Notes under the pieces: generated by a model | Told to the model about the DNA's origin: nothing | Database searches by the model: none | What the model saw: the letters and a program-made list of their open reading frames with translations, nothing else | In this document: positions 1 to 5,612 of the stretch, in pieces | How positions within the stretch are numbered: the first letter of the stretch is position 1 | Layout: every line of letters starts with the position of its first letter | Program-made: the position numbers and the translations under genes | NCBI GenBank assembly: GCA_012800475.1 | Contig: JAAZJF010000182.1 | Coordinates: 1-6,609 of the forward strand | Direction: 5' to 3' | Source: Gammaproteobacteria bacterium | GTDB lineage: Bacteria > Pseudomonadota > Gammaproteobacteria > Pseudomonadales > Pseudomonadaceae | Length of the DNA stretch: 6,609 bases

Positions 1-684
1 CGCTTTAACTGTGACGTGCAACGTATTGATAAACAAGAAGATAACAGTTTACTGATCACCTTTAATGACGGTCAAACAAGCGAAGTTGATTGCATTTTCT
101 ATGCCACAGGTCGGCGTCCAATGCTGGATAACTTAGGCCTTGAAAACGTTAATATTAAGCTCAATAAAGACGGCTTTATTGCGGTAGATGAGCAGTATCA
201 AACTTCAGAAAGTAGCATTTTAGCCATTGGTGATGTGACAGGGCGTGTGCAGTTAACACCCGTTGCTTTGGCCGAAGGCATGGCGGTAGCACGTCGTTTA
301 TTTCGCCAGGAAGACTACCGTCCTGTAGATTATGACCTGATCCCAACAGCTGTATTTAGCCTGCCTAACATCGCTACAGTAGGCTTAAGTGAGGAGCAGG
401 CAAGGGCAGAGGGCTACACTGTGCAAACCTTTAAAAGCAGCTTTAGACCGATGAAACTCAGCTTATCGGATCAACAAGAGCGCATTTTTATGAAGTTGAT
501 TGTTGATCAAGCCACAGATCGTGTATTGGGCTGCCATATGGTTGGACCGGATGCAGGCGAGTTAATGCAAGGTATTGCTGTGGCGTTAAAAGCAGGAGCA
601 ACGAAACGCGTGTTTGATGACACCATTGGTATTCATCCTACGGCGGCTGAAGAGTTTGTGACAATGCGCACACCGAGTGCGTAA
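1..684 (+). CDS. gor: Glutathione-disulfide reductase, C-terminal half (5' end outside window)
   Basis: The reading frame is open from base 1 to the TAA at 682-684, giving 227 residues against about 450 for the family, so the FAD-binding N-terminus and redox-active CxxxxC lie off the left edge. The GTG at 16 is an internal codon, not the start. Visible motifs, numbered from base 1: the end of the NADPH domain with YATGRRP (about 33-40), the FAD-contacting AIGDV segment followed by QLTPVALAEG (about 75-93), and the dimerisation domain ending in GIHPTAAEEF, whose His212 and Glu217 match the catalytic His-Glu pair that protonates the thiolate. By family knowledge this cytoplasmic homodimeric flavoenzyme reduces GSSG with NADPH. 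GIHPTAAEEFVTMR matches Gor closely and argues against lipoamide dehydrogenase or mercuric reductase; the related trypanothione reductases are less likely in this lineage. A strong terminator follows 15 nt after the stop. Confidence 0.95.
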   Translation, partial: RFNCDVQRIDKQEDNSLLITFNDGQTSEVDCIFYATGRRPMLDNLGLENVNIKLNKDGFIAVDEQYQTSESSILAIGDVTGRVQLTPVALAEGMAVARRLFRQEDYRPVDYDLIPTAVFSLPNIATVGLSEEQARAEGYTVQTFKSSFRPMKLSLSDQQERIFMKLIVDQATDRVLGCHMVGPDAGELMQGIAVALKAGATKRVFDDTIGIHPTAAEEFVTMRTPSA

Positions 685-699
685 AAGCCTTGCTTGCAT

Positions 700-728
700 A
701 AAAAACGGCGCTATATGCGCCGTTTTTT
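700..728. terminator. Bidirectional rho-independent terminator between gor and the copper chaperone gene
   Basis: A perfect 12-bp inverted repeat (AAAAAACGGCGC at 700-711 and its complement at 717-728) encloses a 5-nt TATAT loop. The GC-rich stem core is flanked by an A-run on the left and a T-run on the right, so transcripts from either strand end in a U-tract. It sits between two converging genes, 15 nt after the gor stop and 45 nt beyond the minus-strand chaperone stop, and can serve both. Confidence 0.93.
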
Positions 729-773
729 ATTATGTATTTAAGTCTGATAAAACCAAGATTGAATCAATAATGG

Positions 774-1295
774 TCAGTGATGTGCATGATCATCATGATC
801 AGCCGCAGTTCCAGCGTCACTGGATTTAATATCGACAGTGATATCCAGTGTGCCAGCGTGTTCAAACTCTAAAGTTAGGGGCAAGTGTTCACCAGCCAGC
901 AAAGGTCGTTGCAAGTCAATTAGCATGATGTGATAACCGCCAGGTGCTAGAACCAGTTGATCATGGGCTGGGATATCCACTGTATCGACTTTAACCATGC
1001 GCATAACATCATTTTCATGAATATGAGCGTGCAGTTCGGTGACTTTAGCAATAGAGCTATGAGCGCTGATTAAGCGGTCAGCTTGATCACTAGGGTTAAC
1101 AATAGTCATAAAAGCAGCACCAACCGGAGCGCTCGGCGGCAATTCGCGTGACCAAGCGTTATTAACCTGCAGCGTAGTGTGTTGAGCAGTGGCTGCAGAG
1201 TGTACCGTCGAGTGGTGATGATGCTCAGCGTAAACTGGTAGTGCGCATGTGAGTGTAGCTGCAAGCAAGCTGGCAGTCAGGGCAGTAAGACGCAT
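774..1295 (-). CDS. pcuC: Periplasmic copper chaperone, PCu(A)C family, with His-rich ends
   Basis: The protein has 173 residues. A Sec signal peptide covers about 1-23 (MRLTA, hydrophobic core, VYA then EHHHH). The mature part is a PCu(A)C cupredoxin-like domain with the exact family copper signature H-X10-M-X21-H-X-M: His89, Met100, His122 and Met124. PCu(A)C proteins carry Cu(I), and some also Cu(II), in the periplasm and help deliver copper to the CuA site of cytochrome c oxidase, often with Sco. Two His-rich tails flank the domain: HHHH at 25-28, right after the predicted cleavage site, and HDDHAHH at 167-173. They could bind extra Cu(II) or Zn(II). The ATG is set by AGGAG 8 nt upstream (plus-strand 1304-1308). 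No cytochrome oxidase, Sco or TonB gene adjoins it within the window. It is probably transcribed on its own, since 198 bp separate it from scpB. Confidence 0.9.
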   Translation of the reverse strand: MRLTALTASLLAATLTCALPVYAEHHHHSTVHSAATAQHTTLQVNNAWSRELPPSAPVGAAFMTIVNPSDQADRLISAHSSIAKVTELHAHIHENDVMRMVKVDTVDIPAHDQLVLAPGGYHIMLIDLQRPLLAGEHLPLTLEFEHAGTLDITVDIKSSDAGTAADHDDHAHH

Positions 1296-1340
1296 AAAAT
1301 AAACTCCTGTAATAGTGATCAGCGCATAAGTGAATGTTTA

Positions 1341-1349
1341 AATCTAGCA
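1341..1349 (-). promoter_or_regulatory. Possible extended -10 promoter for pcuC
   Basis: On the minus strand the sequence reads TGC-TAGATT, an extended -10 pattern with four of six hexamer matches to TATAAT. It would start transcription near 1334, about 38 nt before the pcuC ATG. No good -35 lies at 16-18 bp. A perfect TTGACA is present at 1393-1388 but has no -10 partner at normal spacing, so activator dependence is possible. This is a weak call made by eye. Confidence 0.3.
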
Positions 1350-1371
1350 TGCACTGAACGCTAAAGGACTG

Positions 1372-1392
1372 TGACATTGTGCAGCAGTGTCA
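1372..1392. promoter_or_regulatory. Inverted repeat TGACA-N11-TGTCA, possible operator of pcuC
   Basis: TGACA (1372-1376) and TGTCA (1388-1392) are perfect complements, and the symmetry continues inward with TG at 1378-1379 and CA at 1385-1386. The site overlaps a TTGACA hexamer on the minus strand and would be centred about 48 bp upstream of the start implied by the possible -10 at 1341-1349. Such a position suits a dimeric activator. TGACA/TGTCA half-sites occur in boxes of copper-responsive OmpR-family regulators (CusR/CopR type), but the spacing here differs, so the regulator cannot be named. Confidence 0.35.
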
Positions 1393-1419
1393 AAGTGCCG
1401 CCAATGGGTGATGCACTTT
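1392..1419 (-). terminator. Hairpin downstream of scpB: weak terminator or pcuC leader structure
   Basis: AAAGTGC (1392-1398) and GCACTTT (1413-1419) pair over 7 bp around a 14-nt loop that contains a possible inner CC/GG pair. Read on the minus strand it lies about 75 nt beyond the scpB stop and ends in only three T's, so it would be a poor intrinsic terminator. If pcuC is transcribed from the AT-rich block at 1420-1464 instead, the hairpin would fall in its 5' leader. Confidence 0.3.
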
Positions 1420-1439
1420 TATATAAGATGATTTATATA
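1420..1439. repeat. AT-rich inverted repeat TATATAA-N6-TTATATA
   Basis: Arms at 1420-1426 and 1433-1439 are perfect 7-bp complements with a 6-bp GATGAT spacer. A smaller ATAAT-ATTG-ATTAT repeat follows at 1451-1464. The block resembles -10 sequence on both strands: a minus-strand TTAAAT-N18-TATATA arrangement can be read here. It may be an alternative pcuC promoter or a regulator site; AT-richness alone could also explain it. Confidence 0.3.
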
Positions 1440-1493
1440 CTCGATTTAACATAATATTGATTATGGCATTTCTATATGGTTTCCAATAATCCA

Positions 1494-2276
1494 CTATTTG
1501 ATCGTCTTTCCCTTTGCTTGCTCTGTAAGCTCGTCTAAGGCATCCGTGTTGTTATCCATAGCAGGATCAATGAACTCTGTTGTTAAGTCGCGCTCCATGC
1601 CCTCAAGCTCCTCCAGTAGCGAACTGAAGCTCACCTGTGAAGTATTCTTCAGGGTATTAACTGGCGCGCTGCTGACGTGCTCTTGCGCTGTTGGCGCTGC
1701 GGCCTCTTCTTTATGCGCTATCTCTACTCTGGATAATGCTTGCAGTGCATCGGCATTGGGTAATTCGTTGAGTCCACGCAGATTAAAAGCATCTAAAAAG
1801 CTTTGCGTCGTGGCTAACATCGCGGGTTTACCCGGCACATCTTTATGGCCCACCACACCAATCCATTCGCGCTCTAATAATGTCTTAATAATATGGGCGC
1901 TGACAGCCACGCCGCGCACATCCTCAATCTCACCACGGGTTATAGGCTGGCGGTATGCGATTAAGGCTAAGGTTTCTAGCATCGCCCGCGAATAACGCTG
2001 TGGGCGTTCTTCCCATAAGCGCCCAACCCAAGGTGCATACTCTGTGCGCACCTGCAAACGAAAACCCGATGCGACTTGAACAAGTAGATATGAACGTCCT
2101 TCAGTGTCTAAACTCAACTGTTTTAAGGCTGCATTGATCTGTTGCACGCTGGGCTGATGGCCATCGTCAAATATATCAATCATACGTACCACGCTTAACG
2201 GTTTGTCTGCAGCCAGCAGTAAGGCTTCTAATACCTTCGAAAAGTGCTGAACATTGTCAAAATCTAAGTTATGCAT
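1494..2276 (-). CDS. scpB: Segregation and condensation protein B
   Basis: The 260-residue protein is the kleisin-associated subunit of the SMC-ScpAB complex, which compacts and helps segregate the chromosome in the cytoplasm. Two winged-helix domains are visible: the first at about 10-90 (LEALLLAADKPLS at 16-28), the second at about 95-175, with the family hallmark LIAYRQPITRGEIEDVRGV (105-123), IIKTLLERE (129-137) and GHKDVPGKP (143-151). After LNELPNADAL (169-178) the tail is acidic and low in complexity, as is common in ScpB. I chose the ATG at 2276, which overlaps the scpA end by 8 nt (ATGCATAA) and gives MHNLDFDN, similar to Pseudomonas ScpB starts as I recall them. An in-frame ATG at 2294 would add six residues (MCELKH) and a longer overlap; neither has a strong Shine-Dalgarno. 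The stop is TAG at 1494-1496. This is the last gene of the operon. Confidence 0.95.
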   Translation of the reverse strand: MHNLDFDNVQHFSKVLEALLLAADKPLSVVRMIDIFDDGHQPSVQQINAALKQLSLDTEGRSYLLVQVASGFRLQVRTEYAPWVGRLWEERPQRYSRAMLETLALIAYRQPITRGEIEDVRGVAVSAHIIKTLLEREWIGVVGHKDVPGKPAMLATTQSFLDAFNLRGLNELPNADALQALSRVEIAHKEEAAAPTAQEHVSSAPVNTLKNTSQVSFSSLLEELEGMERDLTTEFIDPAMDNNTDALDELTEQAKGKTIK

Positions 2277-3117
2277 GTGTTTTAGCTCGCACATGAATCT
2301 CGCTCAATGCATCGTTTTGTACTAATTCAATTAAAGACTCTTTAACCAGCTCTAAAATAGCCATAAAAGTCACAACGACACCTAAACGCCCTTCTTCTAT
2401 GGTGAATAAATGTGTGAAAGGCACAAAGCCTCCTTCGCGTAATGCCGCCAGCACTCGGCTCATGCGCTCACGAGTCGATAGCGTTTCGCGGCTGATCTGG
2501 TGGCTGACAAACATGTTCGCACGGCGCAATACATCTGACATAGCCAGTAAAACGTCCTCTAAGGCGACCTCTGGCATCAGACGCCGTGCTTGGGCTTCAA
2601 CCGGTGCAGCAGCCTGAGCCATAAATATGTCTCGCCCTACGCGAGGGATTTGATCGAGGTCATATGCTGCAGTTTTAATGCGTTCATATTCTTGCAGTCG
2701 ACGAATTAACTCAGCGCGCGGATCGTCTTCATCTTCAGAGGTGCTGTAGTGCGAGCGCGGCAAGAGCATGCGTGATTTGATTTCTGCCAGCATGGCCGCC
2801 ATCACTAAATACTCCGCGGCCAGTTCTAAACGCACGGCTTTCATTAATTCAACATAGCCCATGTATTGCTGGGTGATATGTGCGACTTGAATGTCGAGAA
2901 TATCAATGTTTTCTTTGCGAATCAGATACAGCAGTAAGTCTAAAGGGCCTTCAAAAGCCTCTAGAATCACTTCTAATGCGTGCGGTGGAATATATAAATC
3001 CAGCGGCAATGAGGTCATTGCTTCGCCATAGATTAAGGCACGCGGCGACTGCTCAGATGGCTGAGAAGTCGCCGTGCCCTGCTCTATATCTGCAGTGTCA
3101 ATTGTGAGCTGCGCCAT
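2269..3117 (-). CDS. scpA: Segregation and condensation protein A (kleisin)
   Basis: The 282-residue kleisin bridges SMC heads and binds ScpB. The N-terminal SMC-binding domain contains the signature FEGPLDLLLYLIRKENIDIL (55-74), then YMGYVELMKAVRLELAAEYL (85-104) and AAMLAEIKSRMLLPRS (107-122). An acidic linker follows (SEDEDDPRAE, 127-136), then the ScpB-binding middle, and a C-terminal winged helix at about 215-282 ending in LVKESLIELVQNDALSEIHV. The text closely matches Pseudomonas ScpA, including a 40-50 residue N-terminal extension before the kleisin motif. The ATG shares one base with the yciO stop (TAATG, 3119-3115) and has no clear Shine-Dalgarno, which points to translational coupling. 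An internal ATG at residue 34 (MTSLPLDLY) would also preserve the domain but lacks that coupling. Confidence 0.96.
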   Translation of the reverse strand: MAQLTIDTADIEQGTATSQPSEQSPRALIYGEAMTSLPLDLYIPPHALEVILEAFEGPLDLLLYLIRKENIDILDIQVAHITQQYMGYVELMKAVRLELAAEYLVMAAMLAEIKSRMLLPRSHYSTSEDEDDPRAELIRRLQEYERIKTAAYDLDQIPRVGRDIFMAQAAAPVEAQARRLMPEVALEDVLLAMSDVLRRANMFVSHQISRETLSTRERMSRVLAALREGGFVPFTHLFTIEEGRLGVVVTFMAILELVKESLIELVQNDALSEIHVRAKTHA

Positions 3118-3740
3118 TAATGGCTGCGAAAAGGTTCGGGATCACCACAGCCTTCGCGCAATATTTCAGGCTCCTCATCCACAAAGCTGACCACTGTTGA
3201 GGCCTCAATACCACCGTAACCACCATCAATAATCAAATCGACTTGGTGCTCTAACAGGTCGCGTATTTCATACGGATCACTGAGCGGCTCATCGGCATCC
3301 GGAAGAATCAGCGTCACACTCATCAGGGGCTCACCCAGTTCAGCAAGCAATGCATGCGCAATAGGATGGCCGGGCACACGCAAACCAATAGTGCGTCGCT
3401 TGGGGTGCATCAACATACGCGGCACTTCACGCGTGGCATTTAAGATATAAGTGTAAGGCCCTGGGGTATAGGCTTTAAGCAAGCGAAAGGCGGTCGTGTC
3501 GACCTTAGCAAATACACCCAGTTCTGATAGGTCACGGCACATTAAGGTGAAGTTGTGCTTATCATCTAGCTGTCGAATACGTCGAATACGCTCAAGGGCA
3601 TTCTTATCACCTAAGCGACAACCAAGGGCATAGGATGAATCGGTTGGGTAAATAATAACCCCGCCTTTACGAATCACATCCACTGCTTGTTTGATCAAAC
3701 GATCTTGCGGGTTTTGCGCATGAATTTGGAAGAATTTCAT
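3117..3740 (-). CDS. yciO: YciO-type Sua5/YrdC family protein (L-threonylcarbamoyladenylate synthase fold)
   Basis: The protein is 207 residues from the ATG at 3740, nearly the length of E. coli YciO. It begins MKFFQIHAQNPQ, as YciO does. The Sua5/YrdC nucleotide-binding fold is marked by KGGVIIYPTDSSYALGC (25-41), HNFTLMCRDLSEL (62-74), TPGPYTYIL (92-100) and KRRTIGLRVPGHP (114-126). Family members TsaC/Sua5 make threonylcarbamoyl-AMP for tRNA t6A37. YciO is a paralogue whose cellular role is less certain. Consistent with that branch, the SAN-type motif usual in TsaC/Sua5 is replaced by MSVTLILP (140-147). An upstream ATG at 3779 would overlap the rnm gene and add 13 residues, but GAGGA sits 7 nt before the 3740 ATG and decides the start. 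The gene lies 16 nt after rnm and overlaps scpA by one base. Confidence 0.9.
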   Translation of the reverse strand: MKFFQIHAQNPQDRLIKQAVDVIRKGGVIIYPTDSSYALGCRLGDKNALERIRRIRQLDDKHNFTLMCRDLSELGVFAKVDTTAFRLLKAYTPGPYTYILNATREVPRMLMHPKRRTIGLRVPGHPIAHALLAELGEPLMSVTLILPDADEPLSDPYEIRDLLEHQVDLIIDGGYGGIEASTVVSFVDEEPEILREGCGDPEPFRSH

Positions 3741-3747
3741 AGCTCGA

Positions 3748-3752
3748 TCCTC
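3748..3752 (-). promoter_or_regulatory. Ribosome binding site of yciO
   Basis: GAGGA on the minus strand, 7 nt before the ATG at 3740. It is the clearest Shine-Dalgarno in the rnm-yciO-scpAB operon and lies over the rnm stop region, so it selects the short YciO form rather than the ATG at 3779. Confidence 0.8.
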
Positions 3753-3756
3753 ATGA

Positions 3757-4614
3757 TTAAAGGGGTGCAGTTGGTGCATCTGGAAAATGGAGCAAAGGTG
3801 TTAAATCTGCAGGTACAGCTCGATAGCGCCCCAGCTCAGACCACTGCCGCGGTAAGTGAAAGTCACTACCTGCAGTGACTTTTAAATTAAACTCACGCGC
3901 TAAAATCGATAAAGTACCCACCTGCTCTGCTGGTTGCATGCCATTGACGACTTCAAGTGCATGTCCACCTGCGTTGACAAAGTCTTGAACTAAACGTCTG
4001 CGCTTAGTGCGGGTAAAGTTGTAATGGTACACATGCGCCAAGCTGATTGAAGCTTGCGCTTGTAGCAATGTCGTGACCGTCGCCTCTAATGATGGCCAGT
4101 GCTGCTTCACATCACCAATTTTTCCTGAGCCCAGCCATTTGCGAAAAGCTTCGCCATGATCGCGCACGTGACCGGCTTTAACGAGAAACTGAGCAAAGTG
4201 AGGTCGTGCGGGTGCGTTTGCGCTGTCGCCCAGTTCCGCTTGGATGGCTTGTGCACCTTCTAGCGCGTTGGGTATACCTTTAGCTGCTAAGCGTTTAGCA
4301 ATTTCTTCGGAGCGTAACCAGCGGCCATGGTGCAATGCTTGGGTTGCGGCAACAATGACAGGGTCATCTAAGGCAAAGTCATACCCTAAAATATGGATGG
4401 TGGCACCACCCCATACGCAGGATAACTCAATACCGTTGATCAACTGCAGCCCAACTTCTTCAGCTGTTTGATGTGCTTGAGGCAAACCTTCAATTGTATC
4501 GTGGTCGGTTAAAGCTAAAATTTTCACACCTTGCTCATGGGCTCGAAGAACCAAATCACGCGGTGTCAGTGCTCCATCGGAGGCTGTACTGTGACAATGT
4601 AGATCTATATCCAT
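3757..4614 (-). CDS. rnm: PHP-domain phosphoesterase, YciV/RNase AM-like 5'-3' exoribonuclease
   Basis: The protein is 285 residues from the ATG at 4614. It has the polymerase-and-histidinol-phosphatase fold with all expected metal ligands for a trinuclear centre: His6 and His8 (DLHCHS), Asp13 (SDG), His38 (TDHDT), Glu63 (GIELS), His74 (IHILGY), His194 (LAHV), and Asp251 and His253 (SDFH). An inserted helical domain covers about 85-165. E. coli YciV (RNase AM) trims 5' ends of rRNAs, and related proteins hydrolyse nucleoside 3',5'-bisphosphates; either activity is plausible here. A TTG at 4620 could add two residues, but ATG giving MDIDLHCHS puts the first ligand where the family has it. No strong Shine-Dalgarno is visible. 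The position before yciO matches the rnm-yciO order of E. coli. The third motif reads AHV where AHP is usual. It is the first gene of the minus-strand operon. Confidence 0.9.
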   Translation of the reverse strand: MDIDLHCHSTASDGALTPRDLVLRAHEQGVKILALTDHDTIEGLPQAHQTAEEVGLQLINGIELSCVWGGATIHILGYDFALDDPVIVAATQALHHGRWLRSEEIAKRLAAKGIPNALEGAQAIQAELGDSANAPARPHFAQFLVKAGHVRDHGEAFRKWLGSGKIGDVKQHWPSLEATVTTLLQAQASISLAHVYHYNFTRTKRRRLVQDFVNAGGHALEVVNGMQPAEQVGTLSILAREFNLKVTAGSDFHLPRQWSELGRYRAVPADLTPLLHFPDAPTAPL

Positions 4615-4645
4615 TTTCAATGCTTACGCTGACGGCTGTGTTTGC

Positions 4646-4652
4646 TATTATG
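4646..4652. promoter_or_regulatory. Overlapping opposed -10 elements between rnm and yciB
   Basis: On the plus strand TGC-TATTAT (hexamer 4646-4651) forms an extended -10 with five of six matches to TATAAT, predicting a start near 4658. On the minus strand CATAAT (4652-4647) also matches five of six and would start transcription near 4640, about 26 nt before the rnm ATG. No good -35 is seen on either strand. The arrangement fits one shared bidirectional promoter for the two divergent operons. It is a reading by eye. Confidence 0.45.
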
Positions 4653-4680
4653 CCGTTTCCTTTCTGTTATGGCGCGTACT

Positions 4681-5265
4681 GTGAAACAATTCATCGATTT
4701 TATCCCACTTATCATGTTTTTTATCGTCTTTAAGCTTGAACCACGTGATGTGGAACTGGCTGGGCAGGTGTTTTCTGTTGGCGGTATTTTCAGTGCAACA
4801 GCCGTTTTGATTATCAGTTCACTGCTGGTCTACGGTACTTTATTTGCAATGCAACGTCGTCTTGAGAAAGGCCAATGGCTGACTTTGGTGGGGTGTTTGT
4901 TTTTTGGTGGGCTCACCTTAACCTTCCACAGCGAAACTTTTTTGAAATGGAAGGCACCGATCGTCAACTGGTTATTTGCTCTAGGCTTTGCTGGCAGCCA
5001 CTTTATTGGTCAACAACCTTTAATTAAGCGCATTATGGGTCATGCTTTGACCTTACCCGACCGAGTGTGGACGCAACTGAATATCGCCTGGGTGGTTTTC
5101 TTTATTGTGGCGGGCTCAGCTAACTTATTTGTGGCTTTCACTTTTCACGATATCTGGGTCGACTTTAAAGTCTTCGGTAGTCTCACCATGACAGTGCTGT
5201 TTTTAATTGGCCAAGGTATCTTTTTGGCTAAACACATGCACGATCAACCCAATAAGGAATTATAA
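4681..5265 (+). CDS. yciB: Inner-membrane protein YciB (septation protein A / IspZ family)
   Basis: The protein is 194 residues if started at GTG 4681, giving MKQFIDFIPL, which matches the start of YciB in Pseudomonas and E. coli. About six hydrophobic segments are visible: 3-18, 34-57, 66-82, 93-110, 134-153 and 164-183. Family signatures include FGGLTLTFHSETFLKWK (75-91), PLIKRIMGHALTLPDRVW (113-130), LNIAWVVFF (133-141) and WVDFKVFG (159-166). YciB is linked to cell-envelope synthesis and division (needed for septation in Shigella; works with elongasome and divisome partners in E. coli); no enzymatic activity is established. Other in-frame starts are ATG 4669 (adds MART) and TTG 4642. The TTG would lie upstream of the predicted -10, so it is unlikely. 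None has a good Shine-Dalgarno. The gene is followed by yciI after 4 nt. Confidence 0.93.
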   Translation: MKQFIDFIPLIMFFIVFKLEPRDVELAGQVFSVGGIFSATAVLIISSLLVYGTLFAMQRRLEKGQWLTLVGCLFFGGLTLTFHSETFLKWKAPIVNWLFALGFAGSHFIGQQPLIKRIMGHALTLPDRVWTQLNIAWVVFFIVAGSANLFVAFTFHDIWVDFKVFGSLTMTVLFLIGQGIFLAKHMHDQPNKEL

Positions 5266-5269
5266 GTCT

Positions 5270-5575
5270 ATGTTATACGCCATTATAGCCACTGACACGC
5301 TCGATAGCCTGTCACAACGTATGGCTGCGCGCCCTGCTCACTTAGCTCGCCTTGAAGTCTTAAATGATGCCGGCCGTTTAGTTCTGGCAGGGCCGCATCC
5401 GGCAATTGACAGTAGCGATCCGGGTTCGGCAGGTTTCACTGGAAGTTTAGTCGTTGCTGAGTTTGCTTCTTTAGAGGCTGCACAAGCCTGGGCTCAAGCT
5501 GACCCCTATTGCGCGGCAGGCGTGTACGCTCAGGTGCAAGTCAAACCTTTTAAGCAAGTGTTTCCTCGTTCATAA
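5270..5575 (+). CDS. yciI: YciI family protein
   Basis: The 101-residue protein starts MLYAIIATDTLDSL, like E. coli YciI. The ferredoxin-like alpha-beta fold is indicated by RPAHLARLEVLNDAGRLVLA (21-40), GPHPAIDSSDPGSAGFTGS (41-59), the EAAQAWAQADPY segment (about 67-78) and a C-terminal VKPFKQVF. The conserved His24 (RPAH) and the acidic Asp33 (NDAGRL) are candidates for the family's proposed His/Asp active-site pair, but no physiological substrate is known. The ATG at 5270 follows the yciB stop by 4 nt, with AAGGA at 5254-5258 inside the end of yciB. The gene is therefore probably cotranscribed with yciB. An in-frame ATG at 5207 lies inside yciB and gives an unrelated N-terminal extension, so I rejected it. 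Confidence 0.94.
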   Translation: MLYAIIATDTLDSLSQRMAARPAHLARLEVLNDAGRLVLAGPHPAIDSSDPGSAGFTGSLVVAEFASLEAAQAWAQADPYCAAGVYAQVQVKPFKQVFPRS

Positions 5576-5612
5576 CACTGTACAGACAACAGTTTGGAGT
5601 CATTGAAAAGCC

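Noticed and set aside
16..684. A complete short gene starting at GTG 16
   Set aside because: The frame is open to base 1 and encodes gor sequence throughout, so the gene is cut by the window edge.
1451..1464. Possible Fur- or ANR-like box upstream of pcuC
   Set aside because: Only a 5-4-5 AT-rich repeat is present. It lacks the TTGAT-N4-ATCAA pattern, and matches to a Fur consensus are too few.
1498..1995. Long plus-strand open frame (165 codons) opposite scpB
   Set aside because: It is antisense to a clear ScpB. Its translation is Ser-rich without domain features, and the real gene explains the open frame.
3741..3779. N-terminal extension of YciO from ATG 3779
   Set aside because: It overlaps the end of rnm, is not like other YciO starts, and a good GAGGA site marks the ATG at 3740.
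5578..5592. CTGT...ACAG sequence resembling an SOS box before the response regulator
   Set aside because: The half-sites are separated by 7 bases, not the 8 of LexA boxes, and the rest of the site does not match. The 8-bp palindrome CTGTACAG alone is not informative.
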